Shown in pieces: positions 35,632 through 45,538 of a stretch of 64,000 nt of DNA (the first letter of the stretch is position 1; each line of letters opens with the position of its first letter). The translations under genes were made by a program, and so were the position numbers. This stretch comes from an uncultured Jannaschia sp. (GTDB lineage: Bacteria; Pseudomonadota; Alphaproteobacteria; Rhodobacterales; Rhodobacteraceae). The notes under the pieces were generated by a model. The model saw nothing but the letters and a program-made list of their open reading frames with translations. It made no database searches and was not told the DNA's origin. The stretch covers positions 1 through 64,000 of the forward strand of contig NZ_CANLTQ010000007.1 in NCBI RefSeq assembly GCF_947494025.1, read 5' to 3'.

Positions 35632-36749
35632 TGAACCGCTCTATCTGGCTTCTTCCCGTCGCGGTCGTCGTGCTCGCGCTGATCTTCTCGTCGATCTATG
35701 TGGTCGACGAGCGGCAGAAGGCGCTGGTCCTGCAGTTCGGCCGCGTGGTCGACGTCAAGACCGAGCCGGGCCTGTCGTTCAAGATCCCGCTCATCCAGGA
35801 CGTGGCCTATTACGACGACCGCATCCTGTCGCGGGACTTCCCGCCGATCGAGGTCACGCCGAGCGACGACCGCCGCCTCGTCGTGGACGCCTTTGCCCGC
35901 TACCGCATCGCCGACCTGCGCCAGTTCCGGGAGGCGAACCCCGCCGCCGGGATCGAGCAGGCGGAATCACGGCTCGACGGGATCATCAGCTCGCAGCTGC
36001 GCGCCGTGCTGGGCTCGGTCTCCTCCGACGAGATTTTGTCGGAGGACCGCGCGACCCTGATGCAGGAAATCGCGCAGAACGTCCGCTCGAGGGCCGCCAA
36101 TCTCGGCCTGCAGATCATCGACGTCCGGCTCAAGCGCACCGACCTGCCGTCGCAGAACCTCGACGCGACCTTTGCGCGGATGCGGGCGGAGCGCGAGCGC
36201 GAGGCCGCCGACGAGGTCGCCCGCGGCGAGGAAGCGGCACAGCGCATCCGCGCGCAGGCCGACCGCACCGTGATCGAGCTGACCTCCGAGGCGCAGCGCG
36301 AAGCCGAGATCGCCCGGGGCGAGGCCGATGCCCGCCGCAACGCGATCTTCGCGAGCGCGTTCTCGAGCGATCCCGAGTTCTTCGAGTTCTACCGTTCGCT
36401 GACCGCCTATACGCGCGCCCTGCAGGGCAGCAACTCGACGCTCGTCCTGTCGCCGGATTCGGAGTTCTTCGACTACCTGAAGACCGACCGTCGGCCTGAT
36501 TCCGCGGGCACGCCCACGGCGCGGGTGCAGCCCGCGAACCCGCCGGGCAACGTGGCCGAGGGCGACGACGCGGACCTTTCACCCGAGGCGATTACCGACG
36601 ACACCCCGCCGTCGGACGACGCGGGGACGCAGGACCAGCCGGACATCGAGACGCCGGCCGCGGGGAGCGTCGCCCCGGACGCCGCCGGTGACGGAAGCCA
36701 GGTCGAGGCGGAGCTCGAGACCGATGTGGAAATCGTGCCGGCTGAATGA
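35631..36749 (+). CDS. hflC: FtsH protease modulator HflC
   Basis: A 372-residue partner of HflK. An N-terminal membrane helix (WLLPVAVVVLALIFSSIYVV) precedes the SPFH domain (VDERQKALVLQFGRVV, EPGLSFKIPLIQDV, DRRLVVDAFARYRI) and a coiled coil (MRAEREREAADEVARGEEAAQRI). After residue ~285 an acidic Pro/Asp-rich tail of about 85 residues extends past the usual end of the family; it is predicted to be disordered. A terminator follows at 36774. Confidence 0.95.
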   Translation: MNRSIWLLPVAVVVLALIFSSIYVVDERQKALVLQFGRVVDVKTEPGLSFKIPLIQDVAYYDDRILSRDFPPIEVTPSDDRRLVVDAFARYRIADLRQFREANPAAGIEQAESRLDGIISSQLRAVLGSVSSDEILSEDRATLMQEIAQNVRSRAANLGLQIIDVRLKRTDLPSQNLDATFARMRAEREREAADEVARGEEAAQRIRAQADRTVIELTSEAQREAEIARGEADARRNAIFASAFSSDPEFFEFYRSLTAYTRALQGSNSTLVLSPDSEFFDYLKTDRRPDSAGTPTARVQPANPPGNVAEGDDADLSPEAITDDTPPSDDAGTQDQPDIETPAAGSVAPDAAGDGSQVEAELETDVEIVPAE

Positions 36750-36773
36750 CCCGACGGGTCCGAAGGACGGTGG

Positions 36774-36795
36774 AACGGGCGCGCAAGCGCCCGTT
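36774..36795 (+). terminator. Intrinsic terminator after hflKC
   Basis: A perfect 9-bp stem AACGGGCGC/GCGCCCGTT with a GCAA tetraloop, 24 nt past the hflC stop codon and followed by TTCGCG. It closes the gor/hfl transcription unit before degP. Confidence 0.75.
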
Positions 36796-36952
36796 TCGCG
36801 TTCGGGCTTCGCGTCTTGTGCCCCGGCCACGATGCGCGAGCGTCACACCCATGTGAAGCTTCGTGCGTTGAACCCGACCGGTGTGATATGAACATGGCGA
36901 GCACCGAACAGGCGGCGCCGGCGCCGCGAACTGGTATCTCAGGAGGATCATC

Positions 36953-38422
36953 TTGACGACCGACATCACCATTCCGCGGCCCGTCGGCGACGCGTTCCGC
37001 GCCCTGCAGGCCGCCGTCCTCGGCGTCGCGCTCATTGTCGCGACCCCGCTGGCCGCCACGGCGCAGACACGGCCCGACACCTTCGCCGACCTCGTGGATC
37101 AGGTCTCCGAATCCGTGGTCAACATCACCACGAACACCACGATCGCCTCCGCCGAGAGCGGACCGAACTCGGGCAACCCGCTCGAGGACTTCTTCGAGGA
37201 GTTCCGCAACCGCCGCCCCGACGGGCTCGAGCCGCCGGTCCCGCCGCGGTCGCGTCGCGGCAGCGCCCTCGGGTCCGGCTTCGTGATCTCCGAGGACGGC
37301 TACATCGTCACCAACAACCACGTCATCGAGAACGCCGACGAGATCACGATCGAGTTCTACTCGGGCGAGGAGCTCGACGCCGAGCTGATCGGCACCGACC
37401 CGAACACCGACATCGCGCTCCTCAAGGTCGAGACGCCGGAGCCGATGGAGTTCGTTCCCTTCGGCGACAGCGACGCGATGCGGACCGGCGACTGGGTCAT
37501 GGCGATGGGCAACCCGCTGGGGCAGGGCTTTTCCGTCTCCGCCGGCATCGTCTCCGCCCGCGAACGTGAGCTGCAGGGCGCCTACGACGACTACATCCAG
37601 ACCGACGCGGCCATCAACCGCGGCAATTCCGGCGGCCCGCTCTTCAACATGAACGGCGAGGTCATCGGGGTGAACACCGCGATCCTGTCGCCCACCGGCG
37701 GTTCCATCGGCATCGGTTTCGCCATGTCCTCGAACGTCGTGACCCGCGTGATCGAGCAGCTGCAGGAATACGGCGAGACCCGTCGCGGCTGGCTCGGCGT
37801 GCGCATCCAGGACGTCGACGAGGAGCTGGCCGACGCGCTCGGGCTCGAGACGGCGCGCGGCGCCCTCGTCACCGACGTGCCGGACGGCCCGGCCAAGGAT
37901 GCCGGCATCGAGGCGCGCGACGTGATCGTGTCCTTCGACGGCACGGAAATCGACTCCACCCGCCAGCTCGTCCGCACCGTCGGCAACGCGCCGGTCGACA
38001 AGGCCGTCCGCGTCACCGTCTTCCGTGACGGCGAGACGCAAACGTTGCTTGTGACGCTTGGCCGTCGCGAGGAGGCGGAGCGCGCCGTTCCGGCGTCCAT
38101 GAATCCGGACGATCCCGCGGAGACGACGACTCTGGGTCTGACGGTCTCCGCCCTGACCGACGAGGTCCGTGCCGAGCTGGGCCTCGGCGAGGACGCACAG
38201 GGAATCGTCGTGACCGACGTCGCGGAGGACAGCGCCGCCTTCGAGAAGGGGATCGCCGCCGGCGACCTGATCGAGCAGGCCGGGCAGGTCGACGTCACGA
38301 CCGTCAGCGAGTTCGAGGACCGGATCGAGGAGGCGCGGGACGCCGGGCAGAAGACTTTCCTGCTGCTCGTCCGCCGGGGCGCCGACGCGCGCTTTGTCGC
38401 GATCCCGCTCGAGGATGAATGA
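36953..38422 (+). CDS. degP: Do-type periplasmic serine endopeptidase (DegP/MucD)
   Basis: A 489-residue HtrA-family protease/chaperone for misfolded periplasmic proteins. A long signal region ends near AATAQ; the protease domain has His123 (TNNHVI), Asp153 (NTDIALLK) and Ser226 (GNSGGPL); two PDZ domains follow (about 275-365, starting RRGWLGVRIQDV, and 390-480). The start is TTG at 36953 with AGGAGG 6 nt upstream; no in-frame ATG is better placed. It neighbours hflKC, so membrane and periplasmic quality control genes cluster, but a terminator separates them. It has its own terminator at 38454. Confidence 0.95.
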   Translation: MTTDITIPRPVGDAFRALQAAVLGVALIVATPLAATAQTRPDTFADLVDQVSESVVNITTNTTIASAESGPNSGNPLEDFFEEFRNRRPDGLEPPVPPRSRRGSALGSGFVISEDGYIVTNNHVIENADEITIEFYSGEELDAELIGTDPNTDIALLKVETPEPMEFVPFGDSDAMRTGDWVMAMGNPLGQGFSVSAGIVSARERELQGAYDDYIQTDAAINRGNSGGPLFNMNGEVIGVNTAILSPTGGSIGIGFAMSSNVVTRVIEQLQEYGETRRGWLGVRIQDVDEELADALGLETARGALVTDVPDGPAKDAGIEARDVIVSFDGTEIDSTRQLVRTVGNAPVDKAVRVTVFRDGETQTLLVTLGRREEAERAVPASMNPDDPAETTTLGLTVSALTDEVRAELGLGEDAQGIVVTDVAEDSAAFEKGIAAGDLIEQAGQVDVTTVSEFEDRIEEARDAGQKTFLLLVRRGADARFVAIPLEDE

Positions 38423-38453
38423 TCCGCGTCTTCTGACGTGGTGACGACACGGG

Positions 38454-38479
38454 AACGGGCGCCCCGCGGGCGCCCGTTT

Positions 38480-38480
<1 letters not shown>
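38454..38480. terminator. Strong bidirectional terminator between degP and the acyltransferase gene
   Basis: An 11-bp perfect stem AACGGGCGCCC/GGGCGCCCGTT with a 3-nt CGC loop ends in a short T-run on the plus strand (38477-38480) and an A/T-containing edge on the other. It lies 31 nt after degP and touches the stop of the minus-strand acyltransferase gene. Confidence 0.85.
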
Positions 38481-39800
<1,320 letters not shown>

Positions 39801-39804
39801 CGCC

Positions 39805-40185
39805 TCACCGACGTCGCCCCGCCACGTCCCACGCCACCGCGAGCGCGAGGCAGCCGCCCGCGATGGCCCAGTTCTTGACGAAGATGGTCATCTGCCACGG
39901 ATCGTCGGGAAGGAAGTGGAACAGGCTGGTGACGCCGCAATAGGCCGCGAGCGACAACGCCACCGGCGTGACGAAGCGCCCCGCGACGAGGCAAAGCGCC
40001 GACGCGGCGCCGTAGGCCAGCGCCACCCAGACGAGCCAGACGGGCAGGTTTCGCCCCGCGAGGAGGCCCTCGACCGACCCGGGGTCGAGCGCCTTCTGCA
40101 CAGCGCCCCCCGCGAAGAGAGCGGCGATCAGAAGGCGCGCGATCAGGAGCGCCGGCGCGTGCCAGCGGGCGCGGCGGCGACTCAC
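39805..40185 (-). CDS. DoxX-family membrane protein
   Basis: A 126-residue protein with four membrane helices (starting LLIARLLIAALFAGGAVQKALDP) and the sequence SLFHFLPDDPWQMTIFVKNWAIAGG near the end, characteristic of the DoxX/YphA family. The role of this family in most bacteria is unclear (some act in thiosulfate or redox stress complexes). The start is GTG at 40185, overlapping the purD stop in GTGA, so it is translated together with purD. Confidence 0.85.
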   Translation of the reverse strand: MSRRRARWHAPALLIARLLIAALFAGGAVQKALDPGSVEGLLAGRNLPVWLVWVALAYGAASALCLVAGRFVTPVALSLAAYCGVTSLFHFLPDDPWQMTIFVKNWAIAGGCLALAVAWDVAGRRR

Positions 40186-41438
40186 AGCGCGCGCCACCCG
40201 ATATCCCGCCGGCAGAACCCGTCCACCCAATCGATCCGGTCCACCGCGGCATAGGCCCGATCCCGCGCCGTCCGAAGCGTCTCGCCCCGCGCGGTGACGC
40301 CCAGCACCCGGCCGCCCGTCGCGACGAGTCGTCCGTCCTGCATCGCCGTGCCGGCATGGAACACCGTGGTCCCATCGTCGGGCGCCACCGCGTCGAGCCC
40401 GCCGATCGCGCCGCCCTTCGCGTAGGGCCCCGGATAGCCCTCCGCCGCCATCACGACGCAGAGCGCGTGATCGTCGGCCCAGCGGACGCGTGCCTCGCCC
40501 AGCCGTCCTTCCGCGCAGGCCAGCATCAGGTCGAGCGCCTGTCCGCCCAGCCGCATCATCAGGCACTGGCATTCCGGGTCGCCGAAGCGGACGTTGTATT
40601 CCACGAGGCTCGGCCGGCCCTCCGCGATCATCAGGCCGACGAACAGGACGCCCCGCATCGGCGTGCCGCGCCGCGCCATCTCCGCCATGGTCGGCCGCAC
40701 GATCTCGTCGAGGGCCCGGCGCTCGACCTCCGGCGTCATCACGGGGGCGGGGGAATAGGCGCCCATCCCGCCCGTGTTCGGCCCGGTATCGCCCTCGCCG
40801 ACGCGCTTGTGGTCCTGCGCCGAGCCGAGGGACAGGACATCCTCGCCATCGACGAGGCAGAAGAACGACGCTTCCTCGCCCTGGAGGAACGCCTCGATCA
40901 CCACCTCTGCCGTCCCATGCGCGCCGTCGAAGATGTCGGCGAGCGCCGCCTCCGCCGCCTCCCGCGTTTCCGCCACGGTGACGCCCTTGCCGGCGGCGAG
41001 CCCGTCGGCCTTCACCACGACCGGGAGCGGATGGTCGGCCACGTAGGCCCGGGCGGCGTCGGGGTCGTCGAATCGCGCATGGGCGGCGGTCGGCGCGCCC
41101 ACGGCCGCGCAGATCTCCTTGGTGAAGGCCTTCGACGCCTCGAGCCGGGCCGCGGCGACGGACGGTCCCAGGACCGTCAGCCCGGCGTCGCGGAGCGTGT
41201 CGGCCACGCCCAGGACGAGCGGTGCCTCGGGCCCCACGATCACGAAGTCGATGCTTTCCTCGCAGGCCCATTCCGCCACCGCCGCGCCGTCGAGGATGTC
41301 GAGCGCTGCGCATTCCGCGAGCTCCGCGATGCCGGCATTGCCCGGCGCCACGACCAGACGGTCGCATTTCGGGTTCTGCAGCACCGCCCAGGCCAGCGCG
41401 TGCTCCCGTCCGCCGGAGCCGAGGATGAGAATGTTCAT
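40182..41438 (-). CDS. purD: Phosphoribosylamine-glycine ligase
   Basis: A 418-residue ATP-grasp ligase joining phosphoribosylamine and glycine with ATP in purine synthesis. N-terminal MNILILGSGGREHALAW, later GPEAPLVLGVADTL, VVKADGLAAGKGVTVA, EASFFCLVDGEDVLSLGSAQDHKR, NTGGMGAYSPAP and EYNVRFGDPECQ are all conserved. ATG at 41438 follows AGGAGG. It is divergent from xseA (95-bp spacer). Confidence 0.97.
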   Translation of the reverse strand: MNILILGSGGREHALAWAVLQNPKCDRLVVAPGNAGIAELAECAALDILDGAAVAEWACEESIDFVIVGPEAPLVLGVADTLRDAGLTVLGPSVAAARLEASKAFTKEICAAVGAPTAAHARFDDPDAARAYVADHPLPVVVKADGLAAGKGVTVAETREAAEAALADIFDGAHGTAEVVIEAFLQGEEASFFCLVDGEDVLSLGSAQDHKRVGEGDTGPNTGGMGAYSPAPVMTPEVERRALDEIVRPTMAEMARRGTPMRGVLFVGLMIAEGRPSLVEYNVRFGDPECQCLMMRLGGQALDLMLACAEGRLGEARVRWADDHALCVVMAAEGYPGPYAKGGAIGGLDAVAPDDGTTVFHAGTAMQDGRLVATGGRVLGVTARGETLRTARDRAYAAVDRIDWVDGFCRRDIGWRAL

Positions 41439-41533
41439 GGCCGCCGCCTCCTGTCGTGTCGCCGGCGGTGTAGGGGGCCGGGCGGACCCGGACAAGGCTG
41501 GCCCGCGGCAGGCCCGCGCGGTAGGAGCGGGGC

Positions 41534-43093
41534 ATGGACGATCTGATCGACGGCCCCGAGCCGCAACCCCGCCGGAACGAGGCCGAATACACCGTCTCCG
41601 AGATCTCGGGCGCGGTGAAACGGACGCTGGAGGACGCGTTCGGCCGCATCCGCGTGCGCGGCGAGATCGGGCGCATCTTCCGCGCCCGCTCGGGCCATCT
41701 CTACTACGACATCAAGGACGACCGGAACGTGCTGGCCTGCACGACATGGAAGGGCCAGATCGCGCAGCTCTCCGTCGAGCCCGAGGAGGGGATGGAGGTG
41801 ATCGTCACCGGCCGGCTGTCGGGCTTCGGGGCGCAGTCGAAATACAACCTCAACGTCGACGCGATGGAAGTGGCGGGCGCCGGCGCGCTGATGGCGATGC
41901 TGGAGAAGCGGCGTCTGGCGCTGGCGGCGGAGGGTCTGTTCGACGCGTCGCGCAAGCGCGACCTGCCGCGGCTGCCGAATGTGATCGGGGTCGTCACCTC
42001 GCCGCAGGGGGCGGTGATCCGCGACATCCTGCATCGCTTGAGGGAGCGGTTCCCGCGCCATGTGCTGATCTGGCCCGTGGCGGTGCAGGGCCGCGCCTGC
42101 GCGCCGGAGGTGGCGGCGGCGATCCGCGGCTTCAACGCGCTCGCCCCCGGCGGGCCGATCCCGCGGCCGGACCTCATCATCGTCGCGCGCGGCGGCGGCT
42201 CCATCGAGGATCTGTGGGGCTTCAACGAGGAGGTCGTGGTCCGCGCCGCCGCCGGGAGCGCGATTCCACTGATTTCCGCTGTGGGGCACGAAACCGACAC
42301 GACGCTGATCGACCACGCGGCCGACCGACGCGCGCCGACGCCCACGGCGGCCGCCGAGATCGCCGTGCCCGTCCGGCTTGACCTTTTGGCGACGGTGGCC
42401 GATCTGGGCGCACGACAGGCGCGCTGCGCCCGTGCCGGCGTGGAGGCAAGGCGGCAGCGCTGGCGCGACTTGTCCCGCGCCATGCCGCGGCGCGAGACGC
42501 TGCTCTCGGGCGCACGGCAGCGGCTCGACCTCGCCTCCGACCGCCTGCCCACGGCACTCCGGGGGCGGACGGCGCGCGCGCGGGTCGCGCTGTCCCGGCT
42601 GGAGGGACGCATCACGCCCGGCGCGCTCGCCGCCCGGACGGCGACCGAGCGGCGGCGGCTCGAACAACTCGTGCAGCGCCTTGACGCGGCCCTGCCTCGG
42701 GCGCGGACCCGGGCGGCGCAGGACCTCGCCCGGCAGGCCGCCCGCCTTTCGCCCGAGCCGCTCCGCCGCCGTCTCGTCGCGGAAGGCTGCCGGGCCGACA
42801 ACGCCGCCGCCCGCCTTCGCCCGCTGATCCGGGGAATCGCGGGTCGGGCGGAGGAGCGATTGGCCGGGCTCGAACGGCTGCGTCTCTCGCTTGGCTACGA
42901 GCGCACGCTGGAACGCGGCTTCGCGGTTGTCTGGGCGGCCGGTTCGGTCGTGACCGATGCCCCGGAGGCACGCCGGGCCGGCCAGGTGCAGATCCAGTTC
43001 GCCGGCGGGGCACGGGTGGAGGCGATCACCGGCACCGTTCCGCCGCGCGGCAGGGACAAACCCAAGCCGCCCGATCAGGGCTCGCTCTTTTGA
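41534..43093 (+). CDS. xseA: Exodeoxyribonuclease VII large subunit
   Basis: A 519-residue subunit of the single-strand-specific exonuclease VII. The N-terminal OB-fold (YTVSEISGAVKRTLEDAFGRIRVRGEIG) and catalytic region (GVVTSPQGAVIRDILHRL; IVARGGGSIEDLWGFNEE; ISAVGHETDTTLIDHAADRRAPTPTAAAE) are clear, followed by a long Arg-rich coiled coil and the C-terminal GYERTLERGFAVVW. xseB is not adjacent. The stop is followed at once by a copy of the dispersed repeat. Confidence 0.95.
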   Translation: MDDLIDGPEPQPRRNEAEYTVSEISGAVKRTLEDAFGRIRVRGEIGRIFRARSGHLYYDIKDDRNVLACTTWKGQIAQLSVEPEEGMEVIVTGRLSGFGAQSKYNLNVDAMEVAGAGALMAMLEKRRLALAAEGLFDASRKRDLPRLPNVIGVVTSPQGAVIRDILHRLRERFPRHVLIWPVAVQGRACAPEVAAAIRGFNALAPGGPIPRPDLIIVARGGGSIEDLWGFNEEVVVRAAAGSAIPLISAVGHETDTTLIDHAADRRAPTPTAAAEIAVPVRLDLLATVADLGARQARCARAGVEARRQRWRDLSRAMPRRETLLSGARQRLDLASDRLPTALRGRTARARVALSRLEGRITPGALAARTATERRRLEQLVQRLDAALPRARTRAAQDLARQAARLSPEPLRRRLVAEGCRADNAAARLRPLIRGIAGRAEERLAGLERLRLSLGYERTLERGFAVVWAAGSVVTDAPEARRAGQVQIQFAGGARVEAITGTVPPRGRDKPKPPDQGSLF

Positions 43094-43121
43094 CGTCTTT
43101 GCGTCCGAAATATCCCGGGTG
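43094..43121 (-). repeat. Dispersed intergenic repeat, copy 2 (partial)
   Basis: Read on the minus strand this is CCCGGGATATTTCGGACG then CAAAGACG, matching the 3' two-thirds of copies at 6037 and 63169; the GCCTCCGGCG part is replaced. It abuts the xseA stop and lies 38 nt after the minus-strand secreted protein gene. Confidence 0.55.
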
Positions 43122-43158
43122 AGGGCCGCAGACCCGAGGGCGGCGCCCTTGCGGCCCT
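43122..43158. terminator. Bidirectional hairpin between xseA and the convergent secreted-protein gene
   Basis: Perfect 9-bp arms AGGGCCGCA (43122-43130) and TGCGGCCCT (43150-43158) enclose a second stem AGGGC/GCCCT (43137-43149). It directly adjoins the stop codon of the minus-strand gene and closes both convergent units; the T-run is short. Confidence 0.6.
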
Positions 43159-43159
43159 T

Positions 43160-43570
43160 TCAGACCCCGAGATCCGGCAGCGGACAGTCGAGCGGCTCGC
43201 TCCCGATCTCCCGGGTGACGAGGTCGGAAGCGGCGGGATCGTCCGCCAGCCTCGCGCGAAACCGCCCGTCGGTCCCTTCGAGAAAGGACCAGCATTGCGG
43301 TTCCGGACTGGTGTCGTAGACGAAGCAGATCTCGCCCGCCCGGTTCGCGAACCAGATGCCGCGCTGGCACTGGCCGCTCTCGAACGCCCAGATCACGCGC
43401 TTGTCCTCGAAATACTGCTCCGCGCCGAAGGCCGACCCGTCGCGATCGAAGCGCAGGGTCTTGCCCGTCACCATCCGCGCGAATTCGTCGGCGGAGACGA
43501 CGCGCTGGGCGAGGGCCGGCATGGCGGTCGCGCAGAGGAGAAACAGGCAGAGGACGGGGATCGGACGCAT
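43160..43570 (-). CDS. Secreted cysteine-containing protein of unknown function
   Basis: A 136-residue protein with signal peptide (MRPIPVLCLFLLCATAMPALA-Q). The mature protein has SADEFARMVTGKTLRFDRDGSAFGAEQYF, GQCQRGIWFANRAGEICFVYD, PQCWSFLEG and four cysteines that could form two disulfides. I recognise a pattern common to small periplasmic proteins of Rhodobacterales but not a named function. ATG at 43570. It is divergent from the NuoE-NuoF fusion gene (222-bp spacer). Confidence 0.8.
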   Translation of the reverse strand: MRPIPVLCLFLLCATAMPALAQRVVSADEFARMVTGKTLRFDRDGSAFGAEQYFEDKRVIWAFESGQCQRGIWFANRAGEICFVYDTSPEPQCWSFLEGTDGRFRARLADDPAASDLVTREIGSEPLDCPLPDLGV

Positions 43571-43704
43571 GGCTGGTTTCCTTCTTCGGGGCGAGTCTTT
43601 CCGCTTCCGTCGCGGCTGTCCATCCCGCCCGCCGCGACATGGTAACCGCCCGGGCCATCCACAGACCTTAGTCGCGTCCGTCTTGCATCGGCGCGCGCGG
43701 GCAT

Positions 43705-43721
43705 CGCAATAAGCCATTGCG
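43705..43721. promoter_or_regulatory. Inverted repeat CGCAAT-N5-ATTGCG upstream of the NuoEF-like gene
   Basis: Perfect 6-bp arms around AAGCC, about 70 bp before the start at 43793 and in the spacer shared with the divergent secreted-protein gene. Size fits a regulator site; the identity of any regulator is unknown. Confidence 0.3.
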
Positions 43722-43792
43722 GGGTCGCGAACGCGCGCCGCCGCCGGACCGGCCCGCTCCGGGGCCGCGTCGAACCAGGGGAAGGGCGAGCG

Positions 43793-45538
43793 ATGCTGGA
43801 CGACAAGCAGAAGGGTGTCTGGAAGTCCGGCCGCGGCCGGGGGCGCGCCACGCCGAAAGGACGGCAATACGACGACACGGCACTGGACGAGGTGCTGGCG
43901 CTTCTGGGCGACCGTCCGCGCCGGCGCGACCTGCTGATCGAGTTCCTGCACCTTATCCAGGACGAATACGGCCATCAGAGCGCAGCCCACCTGCGGGCGC
44001 TGGCCGAGGAAATGCGCCTGTCGATGGCGGAGGTCTGGGAGGTCGCGACCTTCTACGCCCATTTCGATCCGCGACGGGAGGACGATCCGGTTCCGCCCGC
44101 GCTCACCATCCGCGTTTGCGACTCGCTGTCCTGCGAGCTCGCGGGTTCGGAGGCGCTGATCGCCGCGCTGGAAGCCGGCCACGATCCGGCGGAGGTGCGC
44201 GTCCTGCGGGCGCCCTGCATGGGCCGTTGCGACACCGCGCCGGTGCTGGAGATCGGCCACCGCCACGTCGACCATGCCACGCCGGAGGCGGCGCGGGAGG
44301 TGATCGCGGCCGGCGACTTCCATCCGGTCGTATCCGGTTACGAGGGATTCGACGCCTACCACGCGGCCGGCGGCTACGACACGCTGACCCGGCTCCGCCG
44401 GGAGGGCGACTGGGAGGCGGTCCAGGCGAAAATCGGAGAAAGCGGGTTGCGCGGCCTTGGCGGCGCGGGCTTCCCCTCCGGCAGGAAGTGGGGCTTCGTG
44501 CGCGCCAATCCGGGTCCGCGATACATGGCCGTGAACGGCGACGAGGGCGAGCCCGGCACGTTCAAGGACCGTTGGTATCTGGAGCGGACGCCACACCTGT
44601 TCCTCGAGGGCATGCTGATCGCCGCCTGGGCCGTGGAGGCGGAACAGGTCTTTCTTTACATGCGCGACGAATACCCGGCCGTTCTGCGGATCCTGCACAC
44701 GGAGATCGCCGCGCTGGAGGCGGCGGGGATGGTCGCGCCGGGCTTCGTCGACCTTCGCCGCGGCGCGGGCGCCTATATCTGCGGCGAGGAATCGGCGATG
44801 ATCGAGTCGATCGAGGGCAAGCGCGGCCTTCCGCGACACCGCCCGCCCTACGTCGCGCAGCACGGCGTTTTCGGGCGACCCACGCTCGTGCACAACGTCG
44901 AGACCTGCCACTGGATCGCGCGGATCTGCCGCGAGGGGCCGGAGGTTCTTTCCGCGCACGAGCGGAACGGGCGGAAGGGCTTGCGAAGCTACTCCGTCTC
45001 GGGCCGCGTCGCCGATCCGGGCGTGCACGTCCTGCCCGCGGGCTCTACCATCCGCGACGTGATCGCGGCGGCGGGCGGCATGGCCGAGGGTCACGAGTTC
45101 AAGGCCTATCAGCCGGGCGGGCCTTCCTCGGGCCTTCTGCCCGCCACGCTCGACGACGTGCCGCTCGATTTCGACACGCTGCAGCCGCACGGCTCCTTCA
45201 TCGGCTCGGCGGCGGTGGTCGTCCTGTCGGACCGGGACCGTGCGCGCGATGCCGCGCTCAACATGCTGCGCTTCTTCGAGGCGGAGAGCTGCGGGCAATG
45301 CACGCCCTGCCGCGTCGGCTGCGAAAAGGCGGTGAAGTTGATGCAGGCCGACCGCTGGGACGCCGCGCTGCTCGAGGACGTCGCGCAGGCCATGGTCGAC
45401 GCCTCGATCTGCGGTCTGGGGCAGGCGGCGCCGAACCCGATCCGGCTGGTGATGAAGCATTTCCCCGAGGAGGTGGGCGCCACCGGATCGGAGCCCGACC
45501 ACGAGAATTACGGCACGGAACAGGCGCTCGACGGCTGA
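43793..45538 (+). CDS. NuoE-NuoF fusion, formate dehydrogenase beta (diaphorase)-like subunit
   Basis: A 581-residue NADH-handling iron-sulfur flavoprotein. The N-terminal NuoE-like part has [2Fe-2S] ligands Cys109/Cys114 (CDSLSC) and Cys142/Cys146 (CMGRC). The NuoF-like part has the FMN/NADH region GLGGAGFPSGRKW (221-233), NGDEGEPGTFKDR and YICGEES, and a [4Fe-4S] site Cys500/Cys503/Cys506 with Cys540. Such fusions are the beta subunit of soluble NAD-dependent formate dehydrogenases (for example the Fdh1 type); the catalytic molybdenum/tungsten alpha subunit would normally follow. Here no alpha-subunit, fdsC or fdsD gene is present. All cofactor ligands are intact, so the protein should still transfer electrons between NADH and a partner encoded elsewhere. 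Confidence 0.88.
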   Translation: MLDDKQKGVWKSGRGRGRATPKGRQYDDTALDEVLALLGDRPRRRDLLIEFLHLIQDEYGHQSAAHLRALAEEMRLSMAEVWEVATFYAHFDPRREDDPVPPALTIRVCDSLSCELAGSEALIAALEAGHDPAEVRVLRAPCMGRCDTAPVLEIGHRHVDHATPEAAREVIAAGDFHPVVSGYEGFDAYHAAGGYDTLTRLRREGDWEAVQAKIGESGLRGLGGAGFPSGRKWGFVRANPGPRYMAVNGDEGEPGTFKDRWYLERTPHLFLEGMLIAAWAVEAEQVFLYMRDEYPAVLRILHTEIAALEAAGMVAPGFVDLRRGAGAYICGEESAMIESIEGKRGLPRHRPPYVAQHGVFGRPTLVHNVETCHWIARICREGPEVLSAHERNGRKGLRSYSVSGRVADPGVHVLPAGSTIRDVIAAAGGMAEGHEFKAYQPGGPSSGLLPATLDDVPLDFDTLQPHGSFIGSAAVVVLSDRDRARDAALNMLRFFEAESCGQCTPCRVGCEKAVKLMQADRWDAALLEDVAQAMVDASICGLGQAAPNPIRLVMKHFPEEVGATGSEPDHENYGTEQALDG

